From Eulemur rufifrons (taxonomy: Eukaryota > Chordata > Mammalia > Primates > Lemuridae): 64,000 bases of DNA. Positions 49,200 to 61,377 of the stretch are shown here, piece after piece; positions within the stretch are counted from its first letter, which is position 1, and the number at the start of each line of letters is the position of its first letter. A model generated the notes under the pieces. The model was given only the letters and a program-made list of their open reading frames with translations. It searched no databases and had not been told where the DNA came from. The position numbers and the translations under genes are program-made. The DNA lies in the NCBI RefSeq assembly GCF_041146395.1, contig NC_090999.1:70189001-70253000 (forward strand), read 5' to 3'.

Positions 49200-49385
49200 G
49201 CTCTAGAGCTGTACTGTCCACTGTACATTAAATTTAAGTAATTAAAATTAAATAAATCACATAATCAGTCTCTCAGTCTCACCAACCACATTTCAAATAC
49301 TCAGTAGCCACATGTATAAGGCAATGCAAATTAGAGAATATTTCCATCATCACAGAAAATTCTCTTGGGTAGCATTGCCCTAAGA
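49200..49385. mobile_element. hAT-Charlie non-autonomous element (MER3/MER1-like)
   Basis: Ends CTCTAGAGCTGTACTGTCC and TTGGGTAGCATTGCCCTAAGAG with internal ACCACATTTCAAATACTCAG, TAGCCACATG and ATTTCCATCATCACAGAAAATTC match a short hAT repeat. The exact MER name is uncertain. Confidence 0.75.
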
Positions 49386-50044
49386 GATGGTAGAACAGTA
49401 GGATAGAAGGAAACTGGACACCCAAAGAACTAAGTGGGTAAAGCCATCTGCTCATCTGCCATCCATGCTTACCTCAGAATGCTATCTAAAAAACATAAAC
49501 ATGTTCTAAATCAAAAAAATAAAATACATTCTTAAAGCTTCTGGCCAGTTTTCCAACCAAGAATACCTGGGAGCCATCCTGTGAAAGGCATTCATGAAGA
49601 AAGATAAAGCCCCTATCTTCTAGTTTCTTGGAAGAGCAGGAGGCTAACAAGTGTAAAACTACCTCTTGTCATGAAGATAAGAGAAAATTTACTTTTCCTC
49701 TGGGTAAGGTCAACTAAAAAATCACAGGTAGCTTGTGATTCCCTTCACCCCAGCTCTTACAAATTCTTCATTCCTTTGTTTTAGAAGAGTTTAGTTCAGT
49801 CACTCTTCTCTTATTCAATAATCTTAAAGTTTTCCCTGCCTATTTCAGTTTCTCTGGTGCCAGTTTTGCTTTGACAGGTTTAAGAACAGGGGTTGATTTT
49901 CAGCTTGTCCCGTTTTTCTTGTTGTAAGGATGTGAGTGACTATTTACTAGCTCTTTTTATGTCCAAGATAAAAGTAGAATTAACATATACTTTTAATAAA
50001 CTATCATCTGAGTAGACCTAATTGATACTTACATAATCCAAACA

Positions 50045-50480
50045 GTATACAATATTTCTTCAAGTATACTTGGAGCATTCACCAAGACAGATCTATTCTG
50101 GGCCACAAATCATACCTCAACAAATTTAAAACAATAGAAATAATACTACAAATAGACAGAGACATAGACAGATTTAGATCAGAAAATAATTTAACTTGCA
50201 ATTTTAAAATCAATTTAAAAAATTTTCATATACATAGAAATCAAGCAAGCCCCACATAAGTGAAATAATGGTCAAAGAGAATATCTTGGGAAAATTGAAA
50301 AATATTTTAAACTAAATGAAAATTCAAAATTTGTGAGGAATAACCAAAACAACTTGGACAAAAACTAATGCATCAAATGTGTACATTTGAAAAGAAAAAA
50401 AGTCTCAAACAATAATCTAAGCCTATAATTTAAGACGTTAGAAAAAGAAGAACAAACTAAATCTGAAGCAAGCAGCAAAG
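50045..50480 (+). mobile_element. Old L1M ORF2 fragment, sense
   Basis: Sense remnants of the endonuclease-to-linker region of ORF2: GGAGCATTCACCAAGACAGA, CTGGGCCACAAATCATACC, CTCAACAAATTTAAAACAATAG, then GTGAGGAATAACCAAAAC and a lysine-rich AGAAAAAGAAGAACAAAC stretch. Broken in all frames. Confidence 0.8.
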
Positions 50481-53105
50481 CAAAACCCTACTTGTTGTTA
50501 TCCAAAAGACATTCTGAAAACCCATGATACAGTAACACTCCTTTTTCTTAATTTTAATTATTTATTCACAAAAGAGAAAAGTAATGCAAGCAAAGATCCA
50601 TTTACATAATTAGCCAGTGGTGTGAAAATAATTATATTTATTCTCCAATAATTTACAAATGTCTTTTTATGGAAATTGCAATGCTGAAATACTACAGGGC
50701 ACTCAAATCTAGGTTTCACTCACAGAAGAATAAATCAACCTTTAGCCAATTTTGTATTAGTCTCTGAGATGTTTAATAAGAACCATCTATTTGACTCCTA
50801 CTAACAGAGTTTTTAATGAGCTCTGTTAATGGAGATTTATTCAGAAAATAAATGCTGCATTTATGTCCCTTATACATAAACATAGCCAATAGTAGTTTTC
50901 AATTTTACAACAACTTAATAATCCAAGTGTTTCTTATTAATGTATTCTGAATACATGCTGTAATGTATGAAGAATAAATAGATAAGAAAATATGGCAACA
51001 TTAGCATATTTACAAGCTAAGAAATGAAAGGCAATAATGTACCATTTTAAGATTGCCATACTTTGGAACAAAGGTTACAAGAGTATTTGTTTAAATTGAT
51101 TATGGTAAAGGAAAACTTTATACTTGTTTAATCCTGGGATTATATAGACCAAATCAAACATAATTAAATGAGACTAGAAAACAAACATTATCCATACTAT
51201 TTTTATCTTTTTAGTAAGATACAGAGAGAGATCCCAAACAAAACTGAACCCAAAGCAATTACATAAATTTGGTTGACATACTGTCCTGTAAAATAATAAT
51301 TTTTCACAGTTTTAAAGAAGAAATTGGGAAATATGTATTTGATGGGAAAAAAATCTAGATTTTGAGTCATTCTCTTAGTTAAGTAGGTAATTATAAATAT
51401 CATTGTTTATTTATAAGATGCCCTGCCTATACCAGGAGAAAAGAAACATTCTTATCACCAGAGATGGGGACAAATCTGTACTAACAGATCTTATTAAAGT
51501 AATTCTTCCTTTCTTATCTTCCTTTTGTCTTCCCATATATTTTAGTTACTTTTCTACCATTGCCATTCTTTGTTTAACCTAGTATGCAAACACTTAGGCC
51601 TAGATACATTTTGAGTCTGCATGTATATGTAAAAATTACTAAATAAAATGTGTATGTTTTCCTCCTGCTAATCTGTCTTATGTCTGTCCCAGCTGGAAAC
51701 CCTAAGAGGTTAGAGAAAGAATTTTACCTGCACTATAAATGAAAGGAAGAAACTGGTTTAAAGCATAAAAATGGCTGAAGTCATTTAGGGCCAGGTTCAA
51801 CATTTAATTCAAATAATTTCCTGACTCTGTGCTAACTTACTGTTTCCTGAACAAGTGTATGCATAAAGCCTTAAACAATTAAATAGCAATTATGGAAGGC
51901 ATAAAATTTCCTTGCTCTACTATAGAATAAAAAAGTTAAACTTGATGATCTCTAAAGTGTCTTCCTGTTCTCAGACTCTGTGATGTTTTGAATAACTTAA
52001 CAATCTGAAGCCTATTTGCAGTGAGACAATTTAAATGATGGATGAGATCTTAAAATATAGTAACTTCCTCCTTTAAGGTAGGCACTTTTAGGCCCCTGGC
52101 AAATATTCTGACCAAGACGTAAATTAATTTCAAGCCAATGCAATGTATGGATAAGGAAGAAATTCCTTTCAAATATGTGCTAAAAGTAGCATTTTATCTT
52201 CAAAGGAAACAATGCATCATTTTCTCATTAATTTCCATTACTAAATAAACACACTGTTTTCTTTTTTTGACAGGAACATCAGTGTCTATTTTTCTGACTA
52301 ATATTAGTTACTGAATATTAGTTTAAAATTTGTGTATTGACATGATTTAATTCTTTTTTTGTGCAGTCTTATATATCTCTGTATTTTCTATGTTTTCTTT
52401 GAGGACTCCTGAAAGCATTAGAGAGATTGAAATACTGCTACCAAAATTAATCTAGCTTTTGGATTTTTTATTACTACATCACACCAATAAAATGGCATAT
52501 ACTCATTTTTGGAGTCTATGTTTGTGATGTTTAGACTTAAATCATAAAATTATCTTACCTAATCAAAATTTAACTTTTGGGTCTTAGTAACTAGAACAAA
52601 GGTGGCAGCTTAAAGTATAGACAGTCACCTGCCGCATTCCCCAGAGAATCGTGAGGGACTGCAGTAGACCTTTGTTAATGCAAACCAAAAAGGACATGGC
52701 GGATGTATTGAGATATTAAACTTCTGAGAATTATTTTTTAAATACTCAAAAAATAAATGTACTATGGACAAACATGTAGAAAAAACAGCAGTTTCAAATA
52801 TGAATCCTAAATTAAAAGCCATAAGATATCTTTAATGGCTGGCATGGATTTATGACCAAGCTACTTCTCAAATGGAAAATTCTACAGTTCTTGGTCAGTA
52901 GCAGCAGTGACTTACTTGTTTATCTGTTGTTCCTTTGCTGAAGAAGGCAGATAAGCACACAGAACACATGTGTAAGAACATATGTCAAATTTTTAACTAT
53001 GATGTCATCTGGGGCATGAGGAAGGAGGGGTAGAAACACAAAACTCTTTTTTTCTTTATATACTTCCGTGTTGTTTATATTTTCTAACCAGAAGAATGTG
53101 TTGTA
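50481..53105. other. 2.6 kb without assignable feature; weak MIR/L2-like trace
   Basis: AT-rich DNA of moderate complexity. Around 51930-51990 the text CTTGATGATCTCTAAAGTGTC..CAGACTCTGTGATG recalls the end of an ancient MIR or L2 element. Nothing else could be named. Confidence 0.4.
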
Positions 53106-53109
53106 CTTG

Positions 53110-53275
53110 TGATTCCTTTATTAATTCTACACAAATACTTTATGAAAACACACTATGTACTATGCATTGTTCTAGGCTTTGGGGGAAATTCAGAGAACAA
53201 AACACATAAATATTCCTACCTTCACAAACCTTTCACCCTGGTAGATTAATCACAAAATAAAAATAAGTTTATAGA
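53110..53275 (-). mobile_element. L2-type LINE 3' end, antisense
   Basis: CTACACAAATACTTTATGAAAAC, TACTATGCATTGTTCTAGGC, CAGAGAACAAAACACATAAA and ACCCTGGTAGATTAATC follow the order of an antisense L2 3' end. Old and diverged. Confidence 0.65.
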
Positions 53276-54084
53276 TGTAAAATGTAGAGGTAAAAACTCA
53301 GCTCCTACAATAGTTCTCATTAACGATAATGACAAAGTAATTGATTTTTAAACTAGCATTGTTCTTCAATCTTGCCTAATCTTTTATGATTCTTATGAAA
53401 ATCCCAGTATTTAATTATCAGAAAAACAATTATGCCATAGTTTTGTTTAATTCATTATACAAGAATGAAATGATTCTTTATTCAGTACAAAAATGTTACT
53501 CTTTCTTTTGATTTATTCCATAATAAATGTTTCCACAATTCTTCCTTTTTACAGCCTGAGATTAAAACTCAACAAAGCTAATTATTATGTACAAATCTTT
53601 TATTAATATCTTTTTCTACTAAAAATTTATAACCTCACTCATTTAAAAAACATTCCATTTTTCCGCTAAATTGTATACATTTAGGAATATGTTTTTAGTT
53701 CTTTTCAACAACAAAACACAGTGAGGAACTTTAAAACAGGTTTTTGACTTATCATAAGGCTGAAAGTAGACATATACAAAAAAAAAAAAAAGAGAGACAC
53801 GTACAAACATAAAATATGGTAAGTCCTCAATGTTGCCAATAGGCTCTCGGAAACTGACTTTGAGAAAAATGAAGTATGTGGAAACCAATTTTACCGTTGG
53901 CTAATTGATACAAACAAGAGTTATGTTCCTACAGCATATTTCTGCTCACAAAAACATCACCAAACTTCTAAATAAAGACCCAAAACATTATTAATATTAC
54001 ACATTGAAATAAATATGAACTATATATGCATTTAAGAAACATTAATAAAAATAAGTAAGGTCATTACTTACCCACTTATTTTAG
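53276..54084. other. 0.8 kb without assignable feature
   Basis: AT-rich DNA in which I see no gene or named repeat. A short A-run lies at about 53779. Confidence 0.45.
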
Positions 54085-54312
54085 TTCAGGGTTGTGTGAT
54101 CAGAGCCTATAGCAGCAATTCAGGGATCAAGGCCACCCTGGACAGGAAGCCATCCCATCACAAGGCACTCACACAAACCCACACTCACTTAGACCATCTC
54201 AACACACCAACTCACCTAACATGCACAGCTTTGGGATGTGGGAGGAAACTAGAGTACCTGGAAAACCCATGCAGACATGGAGAGAACATGGAAACATCAC
54301 ACAGTGGCTCCA
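54085..54312 (+). repeat. Ancient vertebrate repeat motif (GGGATGTGGGAGGAAAC type)
   Basis: CACCCTGGACAGGAAGCCATC, TTGGGATGTGGGAGGAAAC, AAAACCCATGCAGACATGG and AGAGAACATGGAAAC are words of an interspersed repeat found across many vertebrate genomes. I recognise the motif but cannot name its family with confidence. Confidence 0.6.
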
Positions 54313-54529
54313 GAAGGGAATGAAATGCTATATGAGGACCTGTTGTATTAAACATACATGCAGGTCTACTTTTTCCCTATGTACAAACATCACCAGAGTC
54401 TATGATCCCTTAAGATTTCCTGAACTTCTTCAGGGGCTATTTTACTCTCCAAGTTTGAAGATATAAATAAGATTCAGCAATTGCATGTCATGCTGCCCAA
54501 ATATAAAACGTATTGCATTAGACATTGAA

Positions 54530-54806
54530 TTATTTCACTAGGGCTGCCATAACAAAGTAGCACAGACAGGGTGGCTCTAGCAACAGAAATTTATTTTCTT
54601 ACCGTTCAAGACACTAGAAGTCTACGATCAAGGTACTGGCAGGGTTGGTTTCCTCTAAGTCTTCCTTCCTGGCTTGCAGTGGCTGCCCTCTTGCTGCCTC
54701 TTCCCCAATTGGTTCCTCTGTGCAAATGGACTTCTGATGTCTTTCCTAATCTCCACTTATAAAGACCCCAGTCAGATTGAATTAGAGTTCACCCTAATGG
54801 TTTCAT
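54530..54806 (-). mobile_element. MLT1-type LTR, antisense, truncated
   Basis: AGGGCTGCCATAACAAAGTAGC, GCAACAGAAATTTATTTTC, TGGCAGGGTTGGTTTCC, TTGCAGTGGCTGCC and CACTTATAAAGACCCCAG follow the MLT1 LTR in antisense. The segment that would form the LTR start is missing past 54806. Confidence 0.88.
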
Positions 54807-55752
54807 TTAACTTAACTGGTTTGGGGGAGATTTTTTGCTTTCAATTATTCATAATTTATTCTCTACATTCTTTTTAATTTTTTTATTTAAATAGATTTGA
54901 AAGCAAAAGTGTTTATTTAAACATGGCTGAAATACATAAAGGAGAAGTCTAGGCTTTTAATATACCCATCACCTGAACAGTGTACATTGTACCCAGTAAG
55001 TAATTTTTCATCCCACCCCCACCAATCTCACCCTTCTGAGTCTCCAGTGTCCATTAAGTCATTCTGTATGACCATGCATACCTATTGCTCATACCTATTG
55101 CCCATTTATAAGTGAGAACATATGGTATTTGTTTTTTTGTTACTGCATTACTTCACTTAGGATAATGGCCTCCAGTTCCATCCAAGTTGCTGCAAAAAAT
55201 ATAAATTAATTCTTTTTGGTGGCTGAGTAGTATTCCATGATATGTATATATCACATTTTCTTTACCCACTCATCCATTGGTGGGCACTTAGGTTGGTTCC
55301 ATATCTTCAAAATTGTGCATTGTGCTGCCATAAACATATGGATGCAGGTGTCTTTTTTATAAAATGATTTTTTCCATGGGTTGGATCCCCAATAGTGGGA
55401 TTGCTGGATTGAATGGCAGGATCTACTTTCAGTTATTTGAGAAATTTCCATAGTGGTTCTAATAATTTACATTCCCACCCACAATGTATGAGTGCTCCCC
55501 TTTACCACATCTGCACCAACATATACTGTTTCTTGACTTTTTGATTATTATTATGTTGCTGTTTATTTCATTTCTTAGGTCTGATAGTATTTGTTTTATG
55601 AGTCTGGGAGCTCTGCTGTTAGGTGCATATATATTTAGGATTGCTATATCTTCTTGTTGAATTAATCCCTTTTATCATCATTTAATGACCATCTTTATCT
55701 CTTTTTTTACTTTTGTTGATTTAAAGTCTGTTTTATCTGGTATGATAACAGC

Positions 55753-56223
55753 TACTCCTGTCAGGTTTTAGTATGAAATGTGGGTTCTTGTCGCTTTCAT
55801 GGCTGAAGAATGACCAGACGCACCAAAGTTAGGTAAGCATGAAAATGAACTTTATTGAGGAGAGAAAGATAAGATTATGGAGCAAGAGCAACATATAGGT
55901 TTACAGCGCATGATACATATGCCACAGATGATGACCAGAGCCATTGTCACAGCAAAGGGAAAGCAAAAGTAAGAGTGCAAAAAGGGACTGGTTATGGTCT
56001 GCATCTTGTTTTATAGTGCCCAGATTGTGACCTCCCTATGGTTCAGAGGTCACCGTGGAACTACTTTGATTGAATAGTTGGGAGCTGCATGACCTGAGTC
56101 TTATTATGCATGCATATCTCCCATGAGCCTCTATGAAAGCCCATTTGGAGGGAGTTGAATTGCAGCAGCACCCACTTTTGTCCCTAGGAGACCTGGAATC
56201 CTTTGCTATCTACCTAATACTCC
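55753..56223 (-). mobile_element. Solo endogenous-retrovirus LTR (459 bp) with 6-bp TSD
   Basis: Bases 55759-56217 interrupt the L1 endonuclease region, with direct repeats TACTCC at 55753-55758 and 56218-56223. On the minus strand there is a TATAAAAC box (56015-56008) and, about 160 bases later, an AATAAA signal (55856-55851). The 3' end is CA (revcomp of the TG at 55759), but the 5' end reads TTAGG rather than TG, so that edge has mutated. A 6-bp TSD fits class II ERVs. No internal genes are present and the family is not recognised. It is distinct from the 16.7 kb LTR. Confidence 0.78.
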
Positions 56224-56499
56224 TACTCACTTTTGATTTCCATTTGTATGGAATATTTTTTCCACCCCTTTCCCTTCAGTCTATAAGATTATTTACGAGT
56301 TAAATGGGTTTCTTGGAGCCAGCATATATTTGTGTTGTGGGTTTTTTTATCCACTCCATTAATATATATCTTTTAAGTGGGGCATTTAGGCCATTTACAT
56401 TCAACGTTAATATTGATAAGTGAGATCCTATTCCAGTCATCGTGTTGATTGTTAGTTGCTTTGTAATCTCCATTGTGTTACTGTTTTGTAAAAGTTGTG

Positions 56500-57400
56500 A
56501 GTTTTTACTTTTGAGTGCTTTTACACTAGTGAGTATCAACTGTTGTTTTTGGTGTTTAGAGCACTCGTGGGACAGGTCTAGTGATGCCATATTATCTTCA
56601 TGTTTGCTTGTCTGAGAAAGATTTTATTTCCCTTTTTTTAATGAAACTTAGATTTACAGGATATGAAATTCTTGCCCGACAGTTATTTTGTTTAAGAAAA
56701 ATAAAAATGGGACCCCAATACCTCTGACTTGTAAGGTTTCTGTTGAGAATTCTGCCATTAGTTTGGTGGGTCTTCCTTGACTGTTACTTGTTGCTTTCAT
56801 CTTATTGCTTGTAGAATTTTCTCCCTAATTTTCACTTTGGCCAGACCGTTCACTCTGTGCCTTGGTGATGTCCTCTTTGGGATGAAACTTCCAGGAGTTT
56901 GTTGACCTTCTGGTATCTAGAGGTCTAAATCTTTAGCCAGAGCAGGGACGTTTTCTCCATTATTCCTTCAAAAAGGTTCTCCATTTTTTTTCTTTTTCTT
57001 CTTATCCCTCAGGGATACCTATGTTATGTTAGAGCATTTTACATGATCTCATATATCTTGTAGGTTTTATTTATTTCTCTTGATTTTTAAAAAATTTTTG
57101 TGACTGGGTTAATTCAAAGGCCTTGTCTTCAAGCTCTGAAATTCTTTCTTCTGCTTGGTTTAGTCTGCTCTTAAGACTTTCCACTGTATTTTCAAATTTT
57201 CCAAATGATTACTTCATTTCCAGAAGTTTTGTTATTTTTTTTTTCAAATTATCTATCTTTTTAGTGAATTTTCATTCTAGTCCTGAATTTTTTTTTGTTT
57301 CTTTTTATGGTTTTAAACTTTCTCATGAGCCCATTGTGCTTACTTTCAATCCATATCTTGAATGCCATATCTGACATCCTGGATGGCTAGTGTGATCCTT
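56500..57400 (-). pseudogene. L1 ORF1 remnant
   Basis: Minus-strand sequence has the ORF1 arrangement: coiled-coil-coding AT-rich part (57330-57080), then the RRM/C-terminal part (56980-56640), where antisense text such as AACTTCCAGGAGTTTGTTGACC and CTTCTGGTATCTAGAGG matches the ORF1 core of other L1s. No long open frame remains, so no RNA-binding protein is expected. Confidence 0.65.
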
Positions 57401-57419
57401 TGAAGGTTTTGAAACAGCC

Positions 57420-58730
57420 TGCTTTTTCATATTTCCAGAATTCTTATGCTGGTTCCTTCTCCTCTGGAATCTGTTTCCTAAGGTCAAGTCAGATAGCTTT
57501 GCAGTTCACCTGTTCTCCTCTGCTGGGAACTCTGCTGCTCAGTGTAGAGAGGGAGAGAGATATAATGCCTTCAGCTCATGCAGATAGCTACCCACTATGG
57601 TGTTGTTGGCAATTTGAGTCAGTTGGGCCTCAGACTGCTGGGAGAATATTTAGGTGCCAGCAGTGGTGTACTAGTTTAGGTAATCCCCAGATCCCAGGCC
57701 CCTTGATTGTGTGCTTGAGGCCTGGGTGGATCAGACAGAGACCCAGCTAGCAAACTTTCCCTCAAGCCTCCCTGAGTTCAGGCACTGGCTGTGACAATGA
57801 GGGATGGGTCAATCTCCTGCTCTGGAAGAATGCTCAGGCAGGAGAAGGACAGATGCACTGTAAGCCTGTGACTAGAGGAGTGGGCCCCTCCTGATGGACC
57901 TCCCTCTCTAAGCAGTGACAGCAGTCTCTGTCCTTCAGGGGCACAAAAGCACCCAGAATGTCAGTTATTAGCCTGACCCAGCTGCAGCAGAGGTGTTGAG
58001 GGCAGCTCAACCTGCTGTGTGCAGGGCTACCAGATTAGCTGTGGGCTGTGGCTGAGATGCTCCAGCAGGGGAGGTGTGGTTGTGCCAGGGATTTGCTTTA
58101 AGGGAGGTAGGTTCCTCCCAGACAGAAGAGACAGGCAGCTCAAGGAGAGGACTGCTAGCCATTTCCTCCCTCAGCAGGGTGGTAGCTTTAGTCCTTGGGG
58201 AGCACAATAGCACTTGCTGTGGCTTTTTAGAGGAAAGGGAATGTGCCCCAAGCCCTGTGGAATCGTGGGTGTGATAAGTGCACTGTCAGGGATGGGAGAG
58301 CTGCTCCCAAGTGCCCTGACTTAATCTTCCCCTGTGGGTCCCTCACTGGTCCCAAGCAGAAACAGCCACTTCTGCCTTGGCAGCAGTAGGCAGAGGAAGG
58401 GAGGAGTCCAAAAAGGCCTCAAATGGTGGGGCACTCGTGCCCTGGTCCCCTTTGTCCTAAGGAGACATCTGGTATGCTTCACTCTCCTCTCAGTTAGAAG
58501 CAGCCCACTCTGAATGCCCAAGCTCCAGGATAACCACATTTTCACTGGGACCCCAAGTCTGCTGTGGTCCAACTAGGTGGTAGGGAGCATTGATTGTGGA
58601 TCCAGTTATGTAGAGACTCAGAGCTGAGATTTCCAGGTGGGGACAGCTGCATAAAACACTGCCTGTCCATGAAAGAAGGGAAACGATCCACACCCTCCAT
58701 GCAGAACCCAGGCAGGGTGAGCAGAGAACT
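57420..58730 (-). promoter_or_regulatory. L1 5' UTR-like region (former internal promoter)
   Basis: This region is much more GC-rich than the rest of the window and lies directly upstream of ORF1 on the minus strand, where the L1 5' UTR with its internal pol II promoter belongs. It has no long open frame. Words such as GGTGTTGTTGGCAATTTGAG and CTGCAGCAGAGGTGTTGAGG repeat the style of primate L1 5' UTRs. Activity cannot be inferred. Confidence 0.65.
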
Positions 58731-58804
58731 GCTGGCCTCAAGTGAACCTCTTGCATCAGCCTCTCAAAGTGCTGAGATGATAGGCATGAGCCACTGTGCC
58801 CAGC
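58731..58804 (-). mobile_element. Alu left-arm fragment, antisense
   Basis: TGGCCTCAAGTGAACCTC..GCATCAGCCTCTCAAAGTGC..GATAGGCATGAGCCACTGTGCCCAGCC is the first ~74 bases of an Alu or FLAM monomer in antisense. The rest is missing, replaced by the L1 5' UTR edge. Confidence 0.8.
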
Positions 58805-59726
58805 CAATCAATTCCCAAAAGGGAATGATTAAAAATGTAGCTGGTTGAATTTTTAACTAGAAAGAATTTTTAGTAGGAATTTTTTCTATCTATCTAAACT
58901 TAGGGCAAAAAAGTCCATCACCCTCTAAATTATAAAAATCACGTTATATTTTTAATTTTCAGAGAAAGAAATATAATGAGGTCAGTGAGTTATCGGTATG
59001 CACCAAGATCCAAATTGTCCTTTATTCTTGTCCCCTAAATATATTTATGACTTCTGTCACCTTTTGTGATATTACGCTCCACAAAATTAATCATTTTAGC
59101 AACTCTGCTTTGCATCTTAAAAGAATTGGCTTATTGGTATGGAAGAATATTCATCAAATATCAGTAATCTTATTCCTTTTCAGGCTACAGTTATACGCCA
59201 TTAAACATGAAATACATGCAGTGTAATGTGTTTTATAAAGAAAAATTCTATCAACAAACTGTAAATTATTTTATGTAGAAAAGCATTGGGACCAGGTTGA
59301 AATAATACATTTCTTCTTAAGAGAGAACAGCAAGGAGAACAGAGAATTATGATTTTTTCCCCAAACTCTAGTAATGCTGTAGCAACTGTATATACCATGC
59401 CAAGTTATAAAATATTCCTGAATTATACTGCAGTTTCCTGGGAAATAAATGAAGTGATTTCATATTAAAAGGGAGGATTCTATATACTGAGGTCACCTAA
59501 GTCTTACTTGAAGAGTAATACAAACTAGAACCCCTCTCTTTTTTCTGTAATGATATTATATTTGTCAAGGTCTGCCATAGAAAACAGAGAATACTTCCAG
59601 AAATTATAACAGAAGAAATTGAGTGCAAGAAATAGATTATATGGGTGATAGAGGTTATAAAAAAAAAGTAAACAGAAAATAGTGGTAACAATGAGATTAG
59701 CAATGACAAGAAGCCAAGACCATTCT
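58805..59726. other. 0.9 kb without assignable feature
   Basis: AT-rich DNA. I see no gene or repeat here that I can name. Confidence 0.45.
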
Positions 59727-60405
59727 TTTTGTTCAGCTTTGAGGTATAATTGACAAAAAAATTGTATATATTTAAGGTATACAATGTGATGATTTGATAT
59801 ATGTATACATTGTGAAATGAATACCATAACCAAGCTAATTAACCCATCTATCACCTCACATAATTACCTTTCCTATTATTTATGGTGAGAACAGTTAAGA
59901 TCTACAATCTCAGAAAATTTCAATTATGCAATACAGTATTATCAATTACAGTTGCCATTAGATCCTCAGAACTAACTCATAAACTAAAAGTTTGTACCCT
60001 TTGACCAACTTCTACTCTATACCTTCAAAGTCCCAGGCAATACCCATTCTACTTTCTGCTTCTATAAATTCAACTATTTTAGATTCTACATGTAAGTGAG
60101 ATTATCCAATATTTGTCTTACTATGTCTGGCTTATTTTATTTAGCATAATGTTCAACTATTATGTACATTGTTGTTGTTCAGAATGTCAGAATTTCCTTC
60201 TTTTCTAAGGCTGAATAATATACTATTGCATACAGGTACCACATTTTCTTTATCCATTCATCCATCAAAGGACACAGAGGTTGTTTCCAAATCTTGGCTA
60301 TTGTGAATAATGCTACAATAAACATGGGGTGCACATATTTCTTCATAATAGTGATTTGATTTTCTTTGGATATATAGCCAGAAATTGGATTGCTAGAACA
60401 CTCTT
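59727..60405 (-). mobile_element. Old L1M 3' end, antisense
   Basis: TTGACAAAAAAATTGTATATATTTAAGG, TGTGATGATTTGATATATG, TTAACCCATCTATCACCTC, CTGGCTTATTTTATTTAGCA and CTTGGCTATTGTGAATAATGC run through the 3' UTR and ORF2 end of an old L1M in antisense. Diverged and inactive. Confidence 0.88.
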
Positions 60406-60479
60406 ATTCTGTAGGAAAGAAAGGGAGAAGGATTTGGTGTTACCATAGCCCAGGGTTTGGATCATGGGATGGTAACTGA

Positions 60480-61238
60480 AAATAGGGTGTATATATGTAT
60501 ACAGACACACATACACTCATATCCCCATGGAGTACTACTCAGCTATAAAAAGGAATGAAATAATGTCTTTTGCAGCAACTTGGAAGGAATTGGAGACTAC
60601 TATCCTAAGTGAAGTTATCTCAAGAATAGAAAAACAAGGCCGGGCGCGGTGGCTCACGCCTGTAATCCTAGCCCTCTGGGAGGCCAAGGCCAGTGGATCG
60701 CTCGAGATCAGGAGGTCAAGACCAGCCTGAGCAAGAGCGAGATCTCATCTCTACTAAAAATAGAAAGAAATGATCTGGCCAGCTGAAAATATATACAGAA
60801 AAAATTAGCCGGGCATGGTGGTGCATGTCTGCAGTGCCAGCTACTCGGGAGGTTGAGGCAAGAAGATCGCTTGAGCCCAGGAGTTTGAGGTTGCTGTGAG
60901 CTAGGCTGACGCCACAGCACTCACTCTAGCCCGGGCAACAGAGCAAGACTCTGTCTCAAAAAAAAAAAAAAGAATGGAAAAACAAACACCACATGTGCTC
61001 ACTAATAATTGGGAGCTATTATAATTGATGGGCACACATGGCACAAAGAGATGTAAAGGTCATAGGAAATTAAGAAGGGGGAAGAAAGGGAGGAGGGCAG
61101 GGGTAAAATGCTACCTATTGGGTACAGTGAACATTATTCGGGTGAGGGGCACACTAAGAGCCCCGACTTCAGCATTATAAAAGGTATCCATACAAGAAAA
61201 ACATTTATACCTCCTTAATATTTTGAAATTAAAAACAA
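60480..61238 (+). mobile_element. L1 3' end, sense, split by an Alu
   Basis: The ORF2 end (CATGGAGTACTACTCAGC, GGAATTGGAGACTACTATCC) up to 60637, then after the Alu the text AACACCACATGTGCTCAC and a 3' UTR with GAAGGGGGAAGAAAGGGAGG and a diverged tail near 61230. The 3' UTR differs from the lemur-type module of the other copies, so this is probably an older subfamily. Confidence 0.85.
60622..60985 (+). mobile_element. Alu (strepsirrhine type), sense, with 16-bp TSD
   Basis: An Alu at 60638-60969 with A-tail, flanked by AAGAATAGAAAAACAA (60622-60637) and AAGAATGGAAAAACAA (60970-60985), one mismatch. The inter-arm block GAAATGATCTGG..ATATATACAGAAAAAATTAGCC is present. It is inserted in the sense L1 3' end. 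Confidence 0.95.
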
Positions 61239-61377
61239 TTGCTCTCTTGCTGCCTTATTTTGCATGTTGGTTTTGAAAAGTTTGTTGCAAGTCAATTCTT
61301 TTATTACTGCAAGTTATTTGATTTTATCTTCAACTATAAATTAAATAATTTTAGAAGAATATGCTTCGGAGATGATT

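Larger units (their letters stand above)
54880..58730 (-). mobile_element. Old L1, antisense, with ORF1 and 5' UTR, internally deleted
   Basis: Reading from the 3' end: 3' UTR and ORF2 C terminus (54880-55550), then a jump, with most of ORF2 missing, to the endonuclease region (55555-55758 and 56224-56460), ORF1 (about 56500-57400) and a GC-richer 5' UTR-like region to about 58730. Minus-strand text at 56590-56300 carries HLSILTLNVNGLNAPLKRY, the ORF2 start. An LTR splits the endonuclease part. The remaining frames are broken. Confidence 0.85.

Noticed and set aside
54096..54466. Plus-strand frames of 75 and 81 codons as a conserved small protein
   Set aside because: The conserved-looking segment is a known type of interspersed repeat text (GGGATGTGGGAGGAAAC), not a gene.
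58490..58807. 105-codon minus-strand frame
   Set aside because: It falls in the GC-richer L1 5' UTR-like region, where long chance frames are expected. No motif is seen, and it runs into an Alu fragment.
59497..59854. Two overlapping minus-strand frames of 95 and 109 codons
   Set aside because: Both are hydrophobic because of T-rich codons in AT-rich DNA and partly cover an L1M. No family match.
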